DNA from: Mactra quadrangularis
Taxonomy: Eukaryota > Mollusca > Bivalvia > Venerida > Mactridae
Direction of reading: 5' to 3'
DNA: 64,000 bases
Assembly (NCBI GenBank): GCA_025267735.1
Contig: CM046301.1
Location: 13,762,190 to 13,826,189 of the forward strand
Shown: piece by piece, positions 11,925 through 61,156 of the stretch
Position numbering within the stretch: position 1 is the stretch's first letter
Layout: every line of letters begins with the position of its first letter
The notes under the pieces: model-generated
What the model was told of the DNA's origin: nothing
Seen by the model: only the letters and a program-made list of their open reading frames with translations
The model's database searches: none
Made by a program: the position numbers and the translations under genes

Positions 11925-12190
11925 CTGGGACTGTAGCGCAGAAGGCAGCATGCCAGGTTTTCGAATTTAGGGTCTTGAAGGGGCTACTGGTTAAATTCAG
12001 AGCAGTTACACCCTTCCATAAAAATCTGACAAAAATGTCGACTTTCTTCCATTAAAATAAGGAATATGGAGAAGTTGCCAACCTTTAGGATGGGTAGGTG
12101 AGTACTGGTTATAGACAAGGGTCAAGGAAAGCTAGGTTAGGTGTGTTGACCATTGTAAAACAACCAACATTGTGGTAAACCCAGTATTTT
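11925..12190 (+). mobile_element. SINE type A copy with tRNA-like head
   Basis: The head 'GGACTGTAGCGCAGAAGGC' resembles a tRNA A box and 'TTTTCGAATTTAG' a decayed B box. The type A body follows, and the 3' tail reads AACATTGTGGTAAACCC, a worn form of the TTGACACAGCATTAAACCC tail. Confidence 0.55.
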
Positions 12191-12199
12191 TATTTATTT

Positions 12200-12470
12200 T
12201 TTTTAATTGGGTTTAATGCTGTATCAACACATTTTTTGTCATTTTACTGTTCCAGCGCACCTAACCTAGTTTTCCTAGACCCTTGTCTATTAACAGTACT
12301 CACCTACCCTTCCACAAAGCCAGAACTTCTCAATATACCTTATCAATAGTGGAAAATTGACATAATTGTCAAATTTTCATGGAAAGGTATAACCTCCCTG
12401 GAAGGGATTTGAACCCATACCCCCTTCAGGACAAGAGATTCCAAATCTACCAGTATTATTATATTTGTTC
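12200..12470 (-). mobile_element. SINE type A copy, inverted
   Basis: The tail GGGTTTAATGCTGTATCAAC stands at about 12206 and the tRNA-like B box, forward GGGATTTGAACCC, at about 12408, so the head points to the minus strand. It faces the copy at 11925-12190, tail to tail. Confidence 0.6.
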
Positions 12471-13073
12471 AACGGTACAGCTATACATTTACTGATCACC
12501 AAAAATACAACAATTGTTACACTAAGGACTAAGATAAACAATCTAAAATACTCAGCAATAATAACAATTAACAATTAATTTATCAGGATACACCCATTTT
12601 CCAGAAAAATTCAATAATATAATAAAGGGTGCCTATGCCACATGATATTTTGTGAGTAGTGTGGGACATAACATCAAAAATGCACCATTATATAAATATC
12701 ACATCCTACAGAGGGTACCCGAGGGAAAGTAATGTCACCCGAGGCTTTAGCCAACGTTGACATTACTTGTTAAGGGTGAACGTTCTGTTCTATTACCCTC
12801 TGCAGGATGTGATAATTACATTATTATACCGAACAACAAAAATCAGAATTTGTAAACAATTTATAGGCACAAACCATTTCAGTTTTAGCCAACTTCAATA
12901 CAGTGGTCTTCAAACACTTTGAGAGGGCCCACAAGTGATATCAAGCAGGCGGACAGGTAATGTCAAGACGGTGACATTACGGATTGTCACCTGGTAAGAC
13001 ACACTAGACTATACAGTTAACAAATCACATGAGGTATAATAATAAGGAAGGTATCCTTCAATCACAAATTATA
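12471..13073. other. Intergenic, no gene seen
   Basis: AT-rich sequence with local 'GGGTACCCGAGGGAAAGTAATG' and 'GATGTGATAATTACATTATTA' words forming weak inverted repeats at about 12700-12820. Nothing codes. Confidence 0.3.
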
Positions 13074-13370
13074 AACAAGAAATGTTATGTGGAAACCACA
13101 TTAAAACCAGATTTAAAAACTTGAACTCAAAAATTACTAAGGGAAATAATCCATAATAAAGGCAGGTAGAGTTGTGATTACTTTCTAATTCTGTTCATCA
13201 CATTGTATGTTATCATTGTATGAAGTTTTACAGAGATCTGTCAATAAATTGCAGAAATATATGGTAAAGAAAAATTCTAACACAATTGTTAACAACACGG
13301 GATGTCGCCCACCTGCCCATGTTTCACCAAACTACTAGCTGAATTTTTTCATTGAAAAATTTGGCTAAAA
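13074..13370 (-). mobile_element. HINE-like element, family 3, single-monomer copy
   Basis: On the minus strand the 5' block is TTAGCCAAATTTTTCAATG, followed by a GGGC-type stretch and one core monomer. The element ends with hairpin ATGTGG-TTT-CCACAT and CTTGTT at the left edge. It has the same ends as the multi-monomer copy at 52453-53852. Confidence 0.65.
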
Positions 13371-13409
13371 AGTAACGGAAGAAAAACCTACCTTGAGGGT
13401 TTATTTTAG

Positions 13410-13615
13410 CTCAATTGTGAAACAAAATCCAACAAATAAGATTAATCACTTTCAAGTCTGCTTCCTGGTCCCCCAGTACTGAGCTAGTAGGATATACATT
13501 GTAGTTTTATGCTCAAGGAAACATGGTAGGTTTCAGATGGGATTTGAACCAATGCCGATCTAGCTATCCAATAATTACCAATCCCGCTTCGTAACCACTT
13601 TGCCATGCATGCCCA
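13410..13615 (-). mobile_element. SINE type B copy
   Basis: It shares 'CTTCCTGGTCCCCCAGTACTG' and a minus-strand B-box word (forward GGGATTTGAACCAATGC) with copies at about 26700-26895 and 36790-36960. Confidence 0.55.
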
Positions 13616-15678
13616 CATTGTTATTATGACCAACACTGATTGCAATATGTCTCATTGTATAGGCACCATATAGACCTTATCTGGAATTCAAATTTATTGG
13701 TTATTCTGTCTGTGCACAGGCTGTACAAACAAAGTTTGTTACACATTATTGCTAAATAGCACAAGCTATGGATTAAATCCTTTTGTTGTTTATACACGTT
13801 TTTTTATTGTAACATCAAAACTTTGTACCAGAGGGGAAAACCTAAATATTTGAATTCCGGATATACATGTAGTCTATTAATACAATAACAATTAAACAGT
13901 CCAATATAATCAAACTACATAAAGAAAGTTTCAGTTAACTATCTAAAATACAGAACACATAGATTAAACAAGTAATTATTATAAAATGATTTGTCACATA
14001 ATTAACAATAAGAAATAGACACAAAAATTAGAAATCTAGAAAAATAAAAACTACAAATATAAAAAGCACCAAAATTTATAACATATTAATGTTTACGGGA
14101 AATAGATTTTGGTAAGTAGTCTATGATATTGATAGGAGGATTACAATGATGTATATAAATATATGAAATACAAGACATTTCTCTGAAAAATGATACTTTT
14201 CAAGTAAGTGTCCAACAATCCACAGAAACCCACAGTTCTTGAATAAACTAAGCATAAACTAAGAAAATAAATAATGGAAAAAATAAATAGCACTATTGTA
14301 AACTATGAAAATGATAAATAAAAAAAAGATTGTTCATCGAATTGAGATTATTCAGTAAATATCTTGACTATAAAACTAAATAAATAAATGGATATATGAA
14401 CAATTGGGACGGAGGGTTAAAAGTATACTATTTGCTGTGCACTGACTAATGTCTTGATGCATTCTATGAAAACAATACTGCAGGAAAAAAGTACATTAAA
14501 TAATTAATTCACGTAGCCAATACAATAAGTGTGACTGACATCAATGGATTGAAAAATTATAATGAATATAATATAAAATTTTGCACACATGTACCCTTTG
14601 ATTGTATATAATAATTTATGCAATGACCGCCATAGCCTTAACCCACGAGCCAAAAGCCCGGGACTAGTGAAAAATAAGTACTGGCAAATAAAAAATGCTG
14701 TATACAATACTTAAAACAAAACTTCAAAGTACCCTGATTTCCTAATGTAGGAAAATTATATGGAAACCATGCAAGCAGAAGACAGTATGGTCCTATAAAC
14801 ATTTCAATTATCAATCAAACATAAATGTTGAAAAAAATCCTACAATTTGGAACTCGGGTACTTAGAAATTTTATCAAGTATATATAACATCATTAATCTA
14901 GCTAGTGATCAAGAAAATTTAAAGACCATGGTTGCAATGAATACTGGATGAGAAGGCCATGAAAGTTTTGAGGAAAAAAGGGAAGAGATAAGACTTTTTG
15001 TGAGGTTAAAAAAAACAAAATACATGTGGAATTTCGAGTTTTGTCCAAGTTTTTCAAGTATTGCTATGTTAGTATATTTTATAGCTAAAAAAATCATTAG
15101 TCCACATAAAAGCTGGCTCGAAATATTGACTTGTCTGAAGACATACATGTACAAGTGGGACTAGTTGCGCTCCACATCCCACATAATTTTATCTCCCTTG
15201 ACAACAATTAATTTTGAACATAGAAGAATTAAATTGTTATGATAAGGGTTTATACAACACATTAATGCAGTTGTTAAAGATAAGTACAACAAGACCACAA
15301 AAAATAATATAAATATATCACAGAAAAAATACACTGACTTAATGCTTTCATAAATATAATCATAATGAGCAAAAAACATTCCATAGTCACCAGAAACAGA
15401 TGTTAGGTCAAATATTAGCAAACATATACATACAAATACAATATCCTTAAAAACAACAACATAACTTCAGGGATTGACATCTTGACATTTACTTTTTAAG
15501 AAGGTTGTACAATAGGACAAACAGGTATAAATAAAACTTGCCCAAACCAAACATTTTATGATTAAGTAGCAGTAACAAGTTGCAGGATTCCAAATATAGG
15601 AACATTATGGGCAATCTGACAACCTTCAATGTCGAGTCCTGAACTTTTCCATCAGAAAAACACCAGCACTAACTTATA
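13616..15678. other. Spacer and possible 3' UTR of ACTMAP
   Basis: No coding frame is supported. A solo right end of the ATAGGACCATACTGTC MITE (compare 63560-63958) lies at about 14757-14805. I could not fix the ACTMAP polyadenylation site. Confidence 0.35.
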
Positions 15679-18600
15679 CTATTTTCGAACATGTAAAACG
15701 ACAACTTTTCCACATAGTTCTTCGTCAATTCCTTTATCAGGAAATGTGTAGTTATCACTGTCCTCTAATCTTGCTGGATCTATCTCAATCAAATTACAAC
15801 AACTTTCTACTAATGTCTTAGCATTCCATATTCCAGTATGCTTACTTTTACCCTGTTTGGCATACACTAGAATATAAGCCGCGGCTTCTAATGGATTTCT
15901 GAAACTTCCAGGTTTTGTCACTTTTTCCATAGACAAATTACCTACGTCATGAGTTAGTTTAGTATTTTCACGAACAGGTTGTTGTTGTTGTTGTTGTTGA
16001 TGTCCAGGGACTGGTTCCGCTGGAAGAGTTCTAGCTGATATAGATCGGTTCCCTGCAATAGCAGCTGTTGGCCTTGTAGGAACATTTGCTGATAAAGCTC
16101 TTGGTGTGACATCAGGCTCTGCTGGAAGAACTCTGTGAGTGGTAGATGGAAGAGGAGCCAGGTCACAATGATATAGATTAGTAATCTCTGTATCTTTCTC
16201 TATACTTGCACGTTGAAATCTACCTAACACTGTCTCGTCTTGTATCGCAGCAAAGAAACCTGCAACACACAGAAGCATAACAAGAGTTTAGAAACCATAA
16301 TGATTAGTGCTAAACAGTCCTAACTCACTCTTTTTTTAACTTGAGTTTTGCACTAAGACTGTGCATTGAATCTGATAAGGTCAATAGCATTAAACATTGA
16401 TTGCCTAATAATGATATGCTTGAATTTACATTTGAGATCTAACTTTTTGTATTATACCTAAAATATAGTTTGCATAAGATTCACAATGAACCGGTTGCTA
16501 TCCCCCTATATGATTATTTAACTCTCCTTACATGCATGACGCTTCTCTCCCATTCAATGCCCAACTGGTTAAAAACTGCAACCACTAAGTAACATTAAAA
16601 TTTCTTATTCTAAGAACCAGATATCATTGGAACAACTTTGCCTAGGTTTGTCCCTTTCCTTACCTCTTCTTGTACTATAAGTCAACACACTGACCTTGTC
16701 TCAAGCAAAATTTGAGCTGAAAATAATTCAGAATTGACAATTTTACAGTTTTTTAAAAACTGTAAGAGTAAAATCTGCCTTAATTAGAGTCCCAAACCAG
16801 CAGAGAACCAATAACTAAAACCAAAATTATATTTACCAGTGACTAAGGCCCAGTGAGCCTTATGACCTTTCTTTAATACAGGAACATAATTTTTATCTGG
16901 ATCATATGGAACAAGTAGTATATCTCCTCTAGCTAAACAGTTTAAAAATTCCCATTTACCACCAACATCCCTTATATCTAACACACTTGTTTTACATCCA
17001 TAAGCTTCTGATGACAGCCTCTCAAGATTGACAGCTGAAATATAATCAATATGATTAAAAGGCAACCTAAATTGCCTGAATATTTTTATCCTATTTTTAA
17101 TCTGACACATTTGCAGTACTGGTCATGGCTTGAATAAATTTTAGCCTGGAAAATTTAGAGTTAAAAAAATTGTATTAAAGATCTATCAAAATTCACTGGA
17201 CAAATTAGGTATTTATAGATAGAGAAAGGTATTAGCTGTTTTAAGCACAATTTCCGTGTCATTTTAATTATTCTTCTAAAAAGAGAAATCAGCAACTAGT
17301 GGTTGATGTATGGACGAGAGGCTTTTACTAACACAGTGAAGACATTGATCGATGGTAAATCATGTGACCATGCAGTGTTTATTTTTGGTCAATTTTATAG
17401 CCGTTTATGGGGTATATTCCCAAATTAAAATCGTATCTTTTTTTCCCATATTTCAATCCAAAATTCCCAATTTAACTTGAAAAAAGACAGCTGTAATCAT
17501 GTTTCAGCTTAAAATTATACATCCCAGTAATCTTTCTTTTTAATTAACTAACTAACTTAACAAAAAATGAAACTAAAAACTTTGTTAAATCTGCTATTGT
17601 TATTAATTTGCATGACATTTTATATCAATTTAAAACTAAAATGCCAAGAAAACTCTCAATTCTAGGAGTATGGGTCATATTCCCAAATTTGTTGAAAAAC
17701 ATTGTCATGGATCCTATAATGATTATATATAGAAGTACAATTAGATCAATCAGTACCTGAAAACATTTCCCCTTGAGTAGAAAACCCGTGTCTTTTACTG
17801 GCCTCTGTTAATTGTTCAACACTTACATCACATTGCAAAATTGAGTTAGCCATGGCTAGAGCAACAATACCACATCTGTAAAATGTATAACAATACAATA
17901 AACAAGGATGATCAAATCTATTATTTGATTTTGTGTTATATGTCTGATTAACTTAACCAAGTTTACTGCACTTTTTTCAACCAGTAGTGTAATGTTAATA
18001 ATTAAGTGTTTTCATGATAGCCTGATAAAGAATATCACAAAAGGTTTAACAATCATATTAATTAAATTATTTTTACACTTAACCCACTTTTGCCACTAAA
18101 ATGCTAAAAACAATGAAAGACATTGTTAATTAAGTTCAAAAATCTTATTTTTTTATTTTTATTTCTTTAAAAGCAATGGTTTTGAAAGGAAGACAATAGA
18201 ATAAAATAACACGGGCTGCATTTATAAATATACTAATTAAAAAATATGCTTTAACCAGGATTCGAACTTACTACCCTCTGATCAGAAGTCAATTGCCACA
18301 CCAAGATGCCATAGGGATATTAAATAAAATTATATTATTGTCATTAAATAGGTATAAACGAGAAATCACAGGCTGTGTTAGCCTATATGAGAAAACTCGG
18401 CCATTAAGAGACCCCGACCCAATCAAAATGCCTGAATCTCATACTAGCCAAGGTACATGTATTTCATAAAAGGCAGTGCTTTTTCTCATAATGGACAAGT
18501 ATTTGGTTATAAATCTTTTTATATTATAATGCTGCAGTGAACGCCATTTTAGGCCTAATTTAATTCCAATATCCTACAGTAAATTAATACGAACTCATAA

Positions 18601-20702
18601 TTCTTTGAGGTGTTGTTAACTCTCAAAATGAGGAGGAAAAAACAACATACAGATAGGAATTTTTCAAACAATAACCTGTCCCTGTCCAATTCTTTAACAT
18701 AAATTGCTTAATTAATACATCAAGAGCACTACCCACATCATTAGAGTTATGGGTATTACCATGATTTCAATATATATTCATAACAATCATAAATCTTTCA
18801 TTAGCGTGAGTTAAAATATTGAATGTTATAAGAAAAAAATTAACTTACTGAGGTCCATTCTGAATAATTGGTTCAACCTTTCTTTGATATGACACACATA
18901 CATAGTTCTCTAAACTGTCACTGAAAATTACATGAAATAACTTAGTATACTTATTGTTGAATTTTATTCAACTGTCAGCAGGGTTGGGTTTTTGCCGGCA
19001 AAAATGAGGTTTTTTTTCCTTTCCAGTGGCAAATGAATAAACTGAAAAATTTGTCCATTATAAAGCTTGAGGATTAATAAGGCTGAATCTAAGACCCCTC
19101 TCACTGGGACTCAATGAATTGTTTAAGGATGTGTCAGTCAACTTTATATTTAACACTAAAGTAATCTTAATATTTTAAAAATAGTAAAAATAAGGATGTT
19201 CAATCAGTTGAAAATACAACTTTTAAATACTTCCTTTGAAATTTGAGAAATTTAGTGTTTGCCAATTTTTGTCGACCCTTCTTTGTCCTTTCTGCTTTTC
19301 AAACAGCAAAAACTGTCAATCCCTGGGCACCATGTAATTATAATGTATTGTTTACAACTGTATCAGTCATTTATACTTACAATATTAATGTAATTAGCAT
19401 TTCCAATCAGTTTAAAATACAACTTTTGAACATTTCCTTTAAAATTTGAGAACTTTAGTTTTTCCACCCTGTTTTCTCCAACAACAAGTACTGTCCAACC
19501 AAGGGCAAAATGTAATTATTATGTATTTTTGATATTACTGTATCAGTCAATTGTACTTTCAATATTAAAGTAATAAGCATTTCGAATCAGTTTAAAATAC
19601 AAATTTATGAATTTTTCTCTTTAAATTCAAGAAATTCATTTTTTTCCAGTTTTTTCCATCCTATTTTTTCGTCATTTTTTTCTGGTTTTTACAACTAGCA
19701 GCAAAAAACCGTCTAACCCTGACTTCAGTGGTGCATACATTAACCCTGCTGATTTATAATACAGATATATCTATTTATTGATCCCGAGTACTGAAGTGTG
19801 TATTTAAATCAGTGGGGTTAATATATGTGCCACTGACAGTTGAATAAAATTTGACAACAACTAACTCTGTATCATGATCTCAATCAATTGCTTAATTCTA
19901 ATTAAAATCCTCTTAAAATTCCACAGCAGCAAATATCAGTAGATCTATAATGACAGTCTATATCATAAAACTTTTGCATCCATTATCATTTTAAATAAGC
20001 AGGGTTAATGTTTGACAATACAGAAATAAAACAGATAAATAGCAAGGTTAAAATATGTCTGCAGCATCATTCATGGCCCTGGCCCCAGTTTCACGAAAAA
20101 AACTCAACTCTGTACTCAGCATCAATTTTTTTTGTTGATCAGTTTAAAAGCCATGTTATACAAAATGGATGTAGATCTAAAAAAATGTTTGGATAAGGTT
20201 TGACTTGTTTCAATGTATCAGTTTGAGTCTGTTAATGAAATGTTGAGTTAAGTCTCAAGTGAAATCTGAGTTTGTTGCTTTAAACTTAAATTAAAACCCA
20301 TGATATTAATATTTTATGATAATACATTTCATTTATTTTCATTATTTTGATCATCTAATACATTGTAACTGCTATTCCAACTGCATTGGTGTGCTATTTG
20401 GGAGAAAAAAAACAACACTTGAGTCTGTTATTGAGCTCGTAATTAAGTGGACAAATGAAATAGTATACTTACGGTATTGCACTGCAGGCATATCTATATG
20501 CTCTCTGTCCATCACTTACAGGATCATTATCAAAACTGGAAAATCCTGTATCAGCTTGAATACCATTAGAATTAGCATTATAAGCTGTTCTAGAGAATGG
20601 AGGAGGAGGAGGAAGAGGAGCTAGAGGTGGAGGTGTACACAATGAGGGAGTACACACTGACTCATCATCTAAATCATCTGACATTGATGACATTGTGGAC
20701 AT
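15679..20702 (-). CDS. ACTMAP: Actin maturation protease ACTMAP (C19orf54 family), five coding exons
   Basis: This gene encodes the cysteine protease that trims the N-terminus of actin in the cytosol. Coding exons on the minus strand are 20702-20473, 18920-18849, 17875-17757, 17034-16837 and 16259-15679. All introns are GT-AG and the joined length of 1200 bp gives 399 aa plus stop (human about 350). Residues 24-36 are proline-rich (CTPPPLAPLPPPPPF), like the profilin-binding N-terminus of the family. Exon 3 opens with Q-C102-G-I-V-A-L (catalytic Cys) and exon 4 holds LLVPYD (about 180-185) and GHKAHWA with His201. The last exon contains a low-complexity insert with two LPAEP copies and seven glutamines (about 294-300), then the conserved KQGKS..IW and LCG..VVL end. 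Residue roles come from family knowledge. The start ATG lies 11 bp after an acceptor, so a non-coding first exon is expected upstream. Confidence 0.93.
16837..17034 (-). CDS. ACTMAP: ACTMAP exon 4, catalytic histidine exon
   Basis: The 198-bp exon runs from acceptor TTTCAG to donor GTAAAT. It encodes ARGDILLVPYD and KKGHKAHWALVTG; the second His of GHKAHWA is the expected catalytic base. Two conserved acids lie in the VPYDPDKN stretch. Confidence 0.93.
17757..17875 (-). CDS. ACTMAP: ACTMAP exon 3, catalytic cysteine exon
   Basis: The 119-bp exon runs from acceptor TTTTACAG to donor GTACTG. The split codon completes GPQ, followed directly by CGIVALAMAN, with the nucleophile cysteine and an oxyanion-type preceding Gln. 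It ends with the conserved STQGEMFS. Confidence 0.93.
18243..18320 (-). mobile_element. tRNA-like SINE head in ACTMAP intron
   Basis: On the minus strand it shows a worn A box (TATGGCATCTTGG) and a perfect B box (GTTCGAATCC) about 45 bp apart. The acceptor stem does not pair, so this is read as a tRNA-derived repeat or pseudo-tRNA and not a working tRNA gene. Confidence 0.45.
19715..19975. repeat. Fold-back repeat, AACTGTCAGTGG type, second full copy
   Basis: Inverted relative to 2450-2712, with matching arms and the same flank words 'CCACAGCAGCAAATATCAG' and 'AGATCTATAATGACAGTC'. It lies in ACTMAP intron 1 of the coding region. A short arm fragment is also at about 18955-18985. Confidence 0.65.
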
Positions 20703-20935
20703 TGTGACTTAATCTGAAATACACAAAACACTAAAAAAAATTTTAAAAATAATACAAGAAGTAAAAAATGAAGAAACAAAATAACTATACATTTTCTAAA
20801 GGGAGTGTATATTGAATAATTAAGTGTTCTTAAAACAGTTTCCAAAGTCAAGTAATCCAATATTACCCATTGGTTTCAAAGTCAAAAATGTTAAAATCTT
20901 CTAAAACTATGTACATTGATAATGTTGTTTACATC

Positions 20936-22200
20936 TCAGCCAGCTGTTGCAATGTGGTTCATCAGCTGGTTCCACAGTGTTGTAGCAGAGGGAAAGAATG
21001 ACTCGCGGAGGTAGTCTGTTCTGCAGTATAGAACTGTGAAGCAGACGCTGTTTCCTCTGGTTGTTTTCAAAGCTGGGCAAAGATACGGTTCTGGTTGAAT
21101 GTCTGTTAAGCCGTTGACAATTTGGTACATCACCTTCGGCTTTGACAAATCTTGCTGTTCTATGCTGGACTGCTTTAAGCTGTCTGACACAGGTGCTATT
21201 ATGTGGGTCCCAAGCTGTGGAGGCATACTCTAGGACAGATCTAAAAACCCCTAAGAAGGTGCGGGTCTTAATTTATGTAAGGCAGCAGGATAAATTGTGC
21301 CCAAGGCAAGGTTATTGATGGCTCTCATGGTTGTCAGGTCGACATGGAGTCTTCATATCGTGATACATAGATTTCTACCGCCTTTAATAGCTGTCAGTGG
21401 TTGCCCATGGATGGTATACTGGGTCTTGGTTGGTTTTTGCTTACAGGTTATATATAAGAACTCATATTTAGATGGTTTAAATGACATTGAACAGTCTCTC
21501 TTCCTCTGTTGAAGTGTATTAAGGTCCTTCTGTAGTGCTACAGTATCTTCGTCAGTTCTAATCCGACTATAAAAGAAGCTGTCATCTGCAAATAGGCGAG
21601 TGGTGGAACTCACTGCACTTAGTAGGTCATTCATGTATATTAACACTAACCGGAGGGGACAAGCACTGTATCGTGTGGAACACCTGGGGATGAGGCTGGC
21701 TGATGTCCTTTGACAAAGACCCGCTAGTTACAGTTAGATAGAAAGCTGCGGAACCAACTCAGAACTGGTCCTCCAACACCAGTCCATAGTGGTCTAACTT
21801 GATGAGGAGTCACTCATGGAGACACAGTTGAATGCTTTGGCAAAGTCTAAGAAGACCACATCAATCTGTTCACCTGCATTAAGTGAGGCTATCAAGTCTA
21901 GGAGCATGAAGATTAGTTGTGGCTCGCAACTACATTTCTTCTGAAAGCCATGCTGCTGGTCTGTCAGTATCCGATGTCTAGGTGAACCAAAGTTTGGCTG
22001 TGAATGTGCTCAAGCATCTTGCAGCACAGAGAGGGGAGTGATATGGGCCAATAGTTTGCTGGGTTGCTGCGGTCACCTTTCTTGAAGACTGGTGTAACTA
22101 GTCTTGTCTTCAAATCTTCAGGTTCACAGCCTTGCTTTATTGATGCTTAGAACACAAGCGTAAGGTTCTATTGCTGCTGATACTTCCCTAAGTGGGGATC
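20936..22200 (-). pseudogene. Relic of a non-LTR retrotransposon reverse transcriptase
   Basis: On the minus strand, in order, one can read a KKGD..NYWPISL-like motif (about 22100-22030), VVFLDFAKAF (about 21860-21830), LFADDS, the catalytic ADD box (about 21575-21598), and a C-terminal SFFPSATTLWNQL (about 20965-21005). Frameshifts and stops break it into at least three pieces, and the 5' part with the endonuclease is missing. The motif set fits the jockey/CR1-like LINE group. It sits in the 5' UTR intron expected for ACTMAP and is dead. Confidence 0.85.
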
Positions 22201-22702
22201 TTGTCTTATTGCACGGCATCTACCAAAAATCAAATTGTTATTCAGTCAGCTTATAAAGTTTTGGAAGACAGAATTTTGGCAGGCTAGGTATCCACACAGT
22301 ACTCAGTAGACTGAGTAGTCTCAGTACACCTGATTATTTGGTTAAAAAACAGTTAATGATGTATAATTGTGCAAGTGTTATGAATAATATAATAATACAA
22401 ACTGAATATAAGTTTCGTCACTCTAGTTAGAATAGAAGTTGGCATGGGACACTAAACTTCTCTCCTTGAGACAAAACTTTAGTGTCAAGTCTGAAAATTG
22501 AAATGCATGGACAACAAAACGTACTCTGAATTATCGATCATCAGCAACGGAGCATTTAATTGCTTACCTGTTTATTTTGCGATTTGAAACAAATTATTGT
22601 AGAAATCACTTGACAATAAACGCAACAATTTCTAATACGGACAAGAAATAACGAGACAAACTCATGTTTTATTTGTTAATTCGTTGTTGTTCTCCATTGA
22701 AA

Positions 22703-22869
22703 TTGATGTACCTCCGCTTTGAAGAGTTAACCTGAAGACTAAAGGGAAGTCACTCTAAAAAATCAAAGATGGCTGCGCCCATGAACTTGTTTATTGCAAC
22801 ATTTGACATTTCCAAAGACAGTTCATTTCCTTTAATTTTAAGCTTGTAAAAAATTGAGGTTTCTTAAAA
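22703..22869. promoter_or_regulatory. Divergent ACTMAP/IARS2 promoter region with YY1-like word
   Basis: The two genes are transcribed away from each other from this area, so a shared promoter is likely. CAAAGATGGCTGCG at 22765-22778 resembles the YY1 site found in promoters of nuclear genes for mitochondrial proteins. No TATA box is evident. Transcription starts cannot be fixed from sequence alone. Confidence 0.4.
22769..22849 (+). CDS. Possible upstream ORF in the IARS2 leader (26 codons)
   Basis: An ATG in strong context (AAAG before, G after) opens a 26-codon frame starting MAAPMNLF and ending at TAA 22847-22849, 20 bp before the IARS2 start. If transcription begins upstream it could lower IARS2 translation; if it begins downstream the frame is irrelevant. 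The ATG overlaps the YY1-like word, which favours the second reading. Confidence 0.3.
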   Translation: MAAPMNLFIATFDISKDSSFPLILSL

Positions 22870-59766
<36,897 letters not shown>

Positions 59767-60335
59767 ATTGTTTTATATGTATGCTTGACTACAATCACTA
59801 AACTGATGCTGGACTCCTAACTCACCATGTTTTAAAGAAGTGCTTGCTACTGGTGGGGAGGAATAGCTTCAGGTTCAATTTAACTGTTTGGTTTCTACAG
59901 TGATTGACAGAACAGCAAGAATTTTACCTAATTTTTGACTGAAGTATAGAATACTATACATGTACTTGTAAATCTACCAACATCTTACTGGTGCTTTGAC
60001 TTCTTGCTCACGGTGTCCTAGATGTGTAGAATTACTTGGTTGGGAGTGAAATCTGGCCATTTGTAAAGAAACATTAGTAGTAAGGTGGAAGATTTTGTGT
60101 TGTTTTTAATTAAACTGACCAAACATATATATTATATTTAATATTAATGTATAAATTTATATAAAGTGCTAAAGTTTTGATGTGATACATAATTATGCAA
60201 ACTAAGTATTGAAAAAAATGTGTTGCCCATTTATACTAATATAAATTGGTTTACCACTCATTATTTCACAGTTTGTAAAATGATTTTAGAGTAGTTATTA
60301 ATGGACAGATGTTAATAAAGATGATATGAAATGCT
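59767..60335 (+). other. Probable IARS2 3' UTR
   Basis: AATAAA at 60314-60319 is a plausible polyadenylation signal. The stretch contains two decayed copies of the end of exon 23 (59812-59866 and 59997-60049). Confidence 0.5.
59812..60049 (+). pseudogene. Two decayed copies of the IARS2 last-exon end
   Basis: 59812-59866 reads GACTCCTAACTCACCATGT...GAAGTGCTTGCTACTGGTGG then GGAGGAATAG, nearly the end of exon 23 with a deletion that removes the second CxxC pair. 59997-60049 reads TTGACTTCTTGCTCACGGTG, TCCTAGATGTGTAGAATTAC, TTGGTTGGGAGTGA and keeps the Cys-Pro-Arg-Cys codons but is frame-broken. Confidence 0.75.
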
Positions 60336-61150
60336 ATCATGTATACTTGGTCTACTTAATTTTTCTCTACCATTGACAATAGATGTAATTCAGAAATCAA
60401 AATATTGTGGTTTTCAACTCACACTGACAAAATACAAATAACTTATTTATGCATTATTTCTCCAATTCATGTGTCACAAAATTAGACTTTAGTTCTCAGT
60501 ACACATACATTTCATTGTCACAGTACATTCATTTTTCAATCACGGATAAAAGTCCATTTACTCTTATCATATCTGTGGACCAGCAAAGAATCCCTCAACA
60601 TACAACAAATCATAAATAAGCAACAATAAAATATATTTCAAAAACAAAATACAAATACAATGGGTACATATAAAATAATGTCACATGATCTTCACAAAGT
60701 AAATACACACTTGATTTTTGCTGAATTCTTGCACCAGACAAAATACCTTTTTTCCCTAAATTAGCCAGTAAATTGTAATAGATTGCTCTGAATCAGCTGC
60801 ACGAAACATTTTTGCAAGTAACCTTATTTACCACTCAATTATATATCTGTGTGGGGGATTAAAAGTCAATGATCAAAATTAACTTGACCATTTGAGTGTT
60901 TTTGCGAGGAAGAAAAGTAGGAGTTATTTCATGTGCTATTTGAGATCATCAAATTACTTGTTTTGAACTTGAAATCAGTAAAAAAAAGTATTAGTTCACT
61001 TTCTGACAATCATATGACAACAAACCATGTATCTATTAAACAGACGAGTTACGAAGTGGTTTAGCACTTGCTGAATCAAAATCGCTATCCAATTCATAAA
61101 AATATGTAATTCAATCTCCATGATTTAATTCAAACTTCAACTGTTAAGAA
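60336..61150. other. Spacer between IARS2 and XRCC3, no gene seen
   Basis: AT-rich, with no coding frame and no clear repeat. Confidence 0.4.
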
Positions 61151-61156
61151 AAAACT

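Noticed and set aside
20316..20624. 102-codon plus-strand frame
   Set aside because: It lies antisense to ACTMAP coding exon 1, whose splice signals and homology are clear.
21297..21512. 71-codon plus-strand frame
   Set aside because: Antisense to the dead reverse transcriptase on the minus strand.
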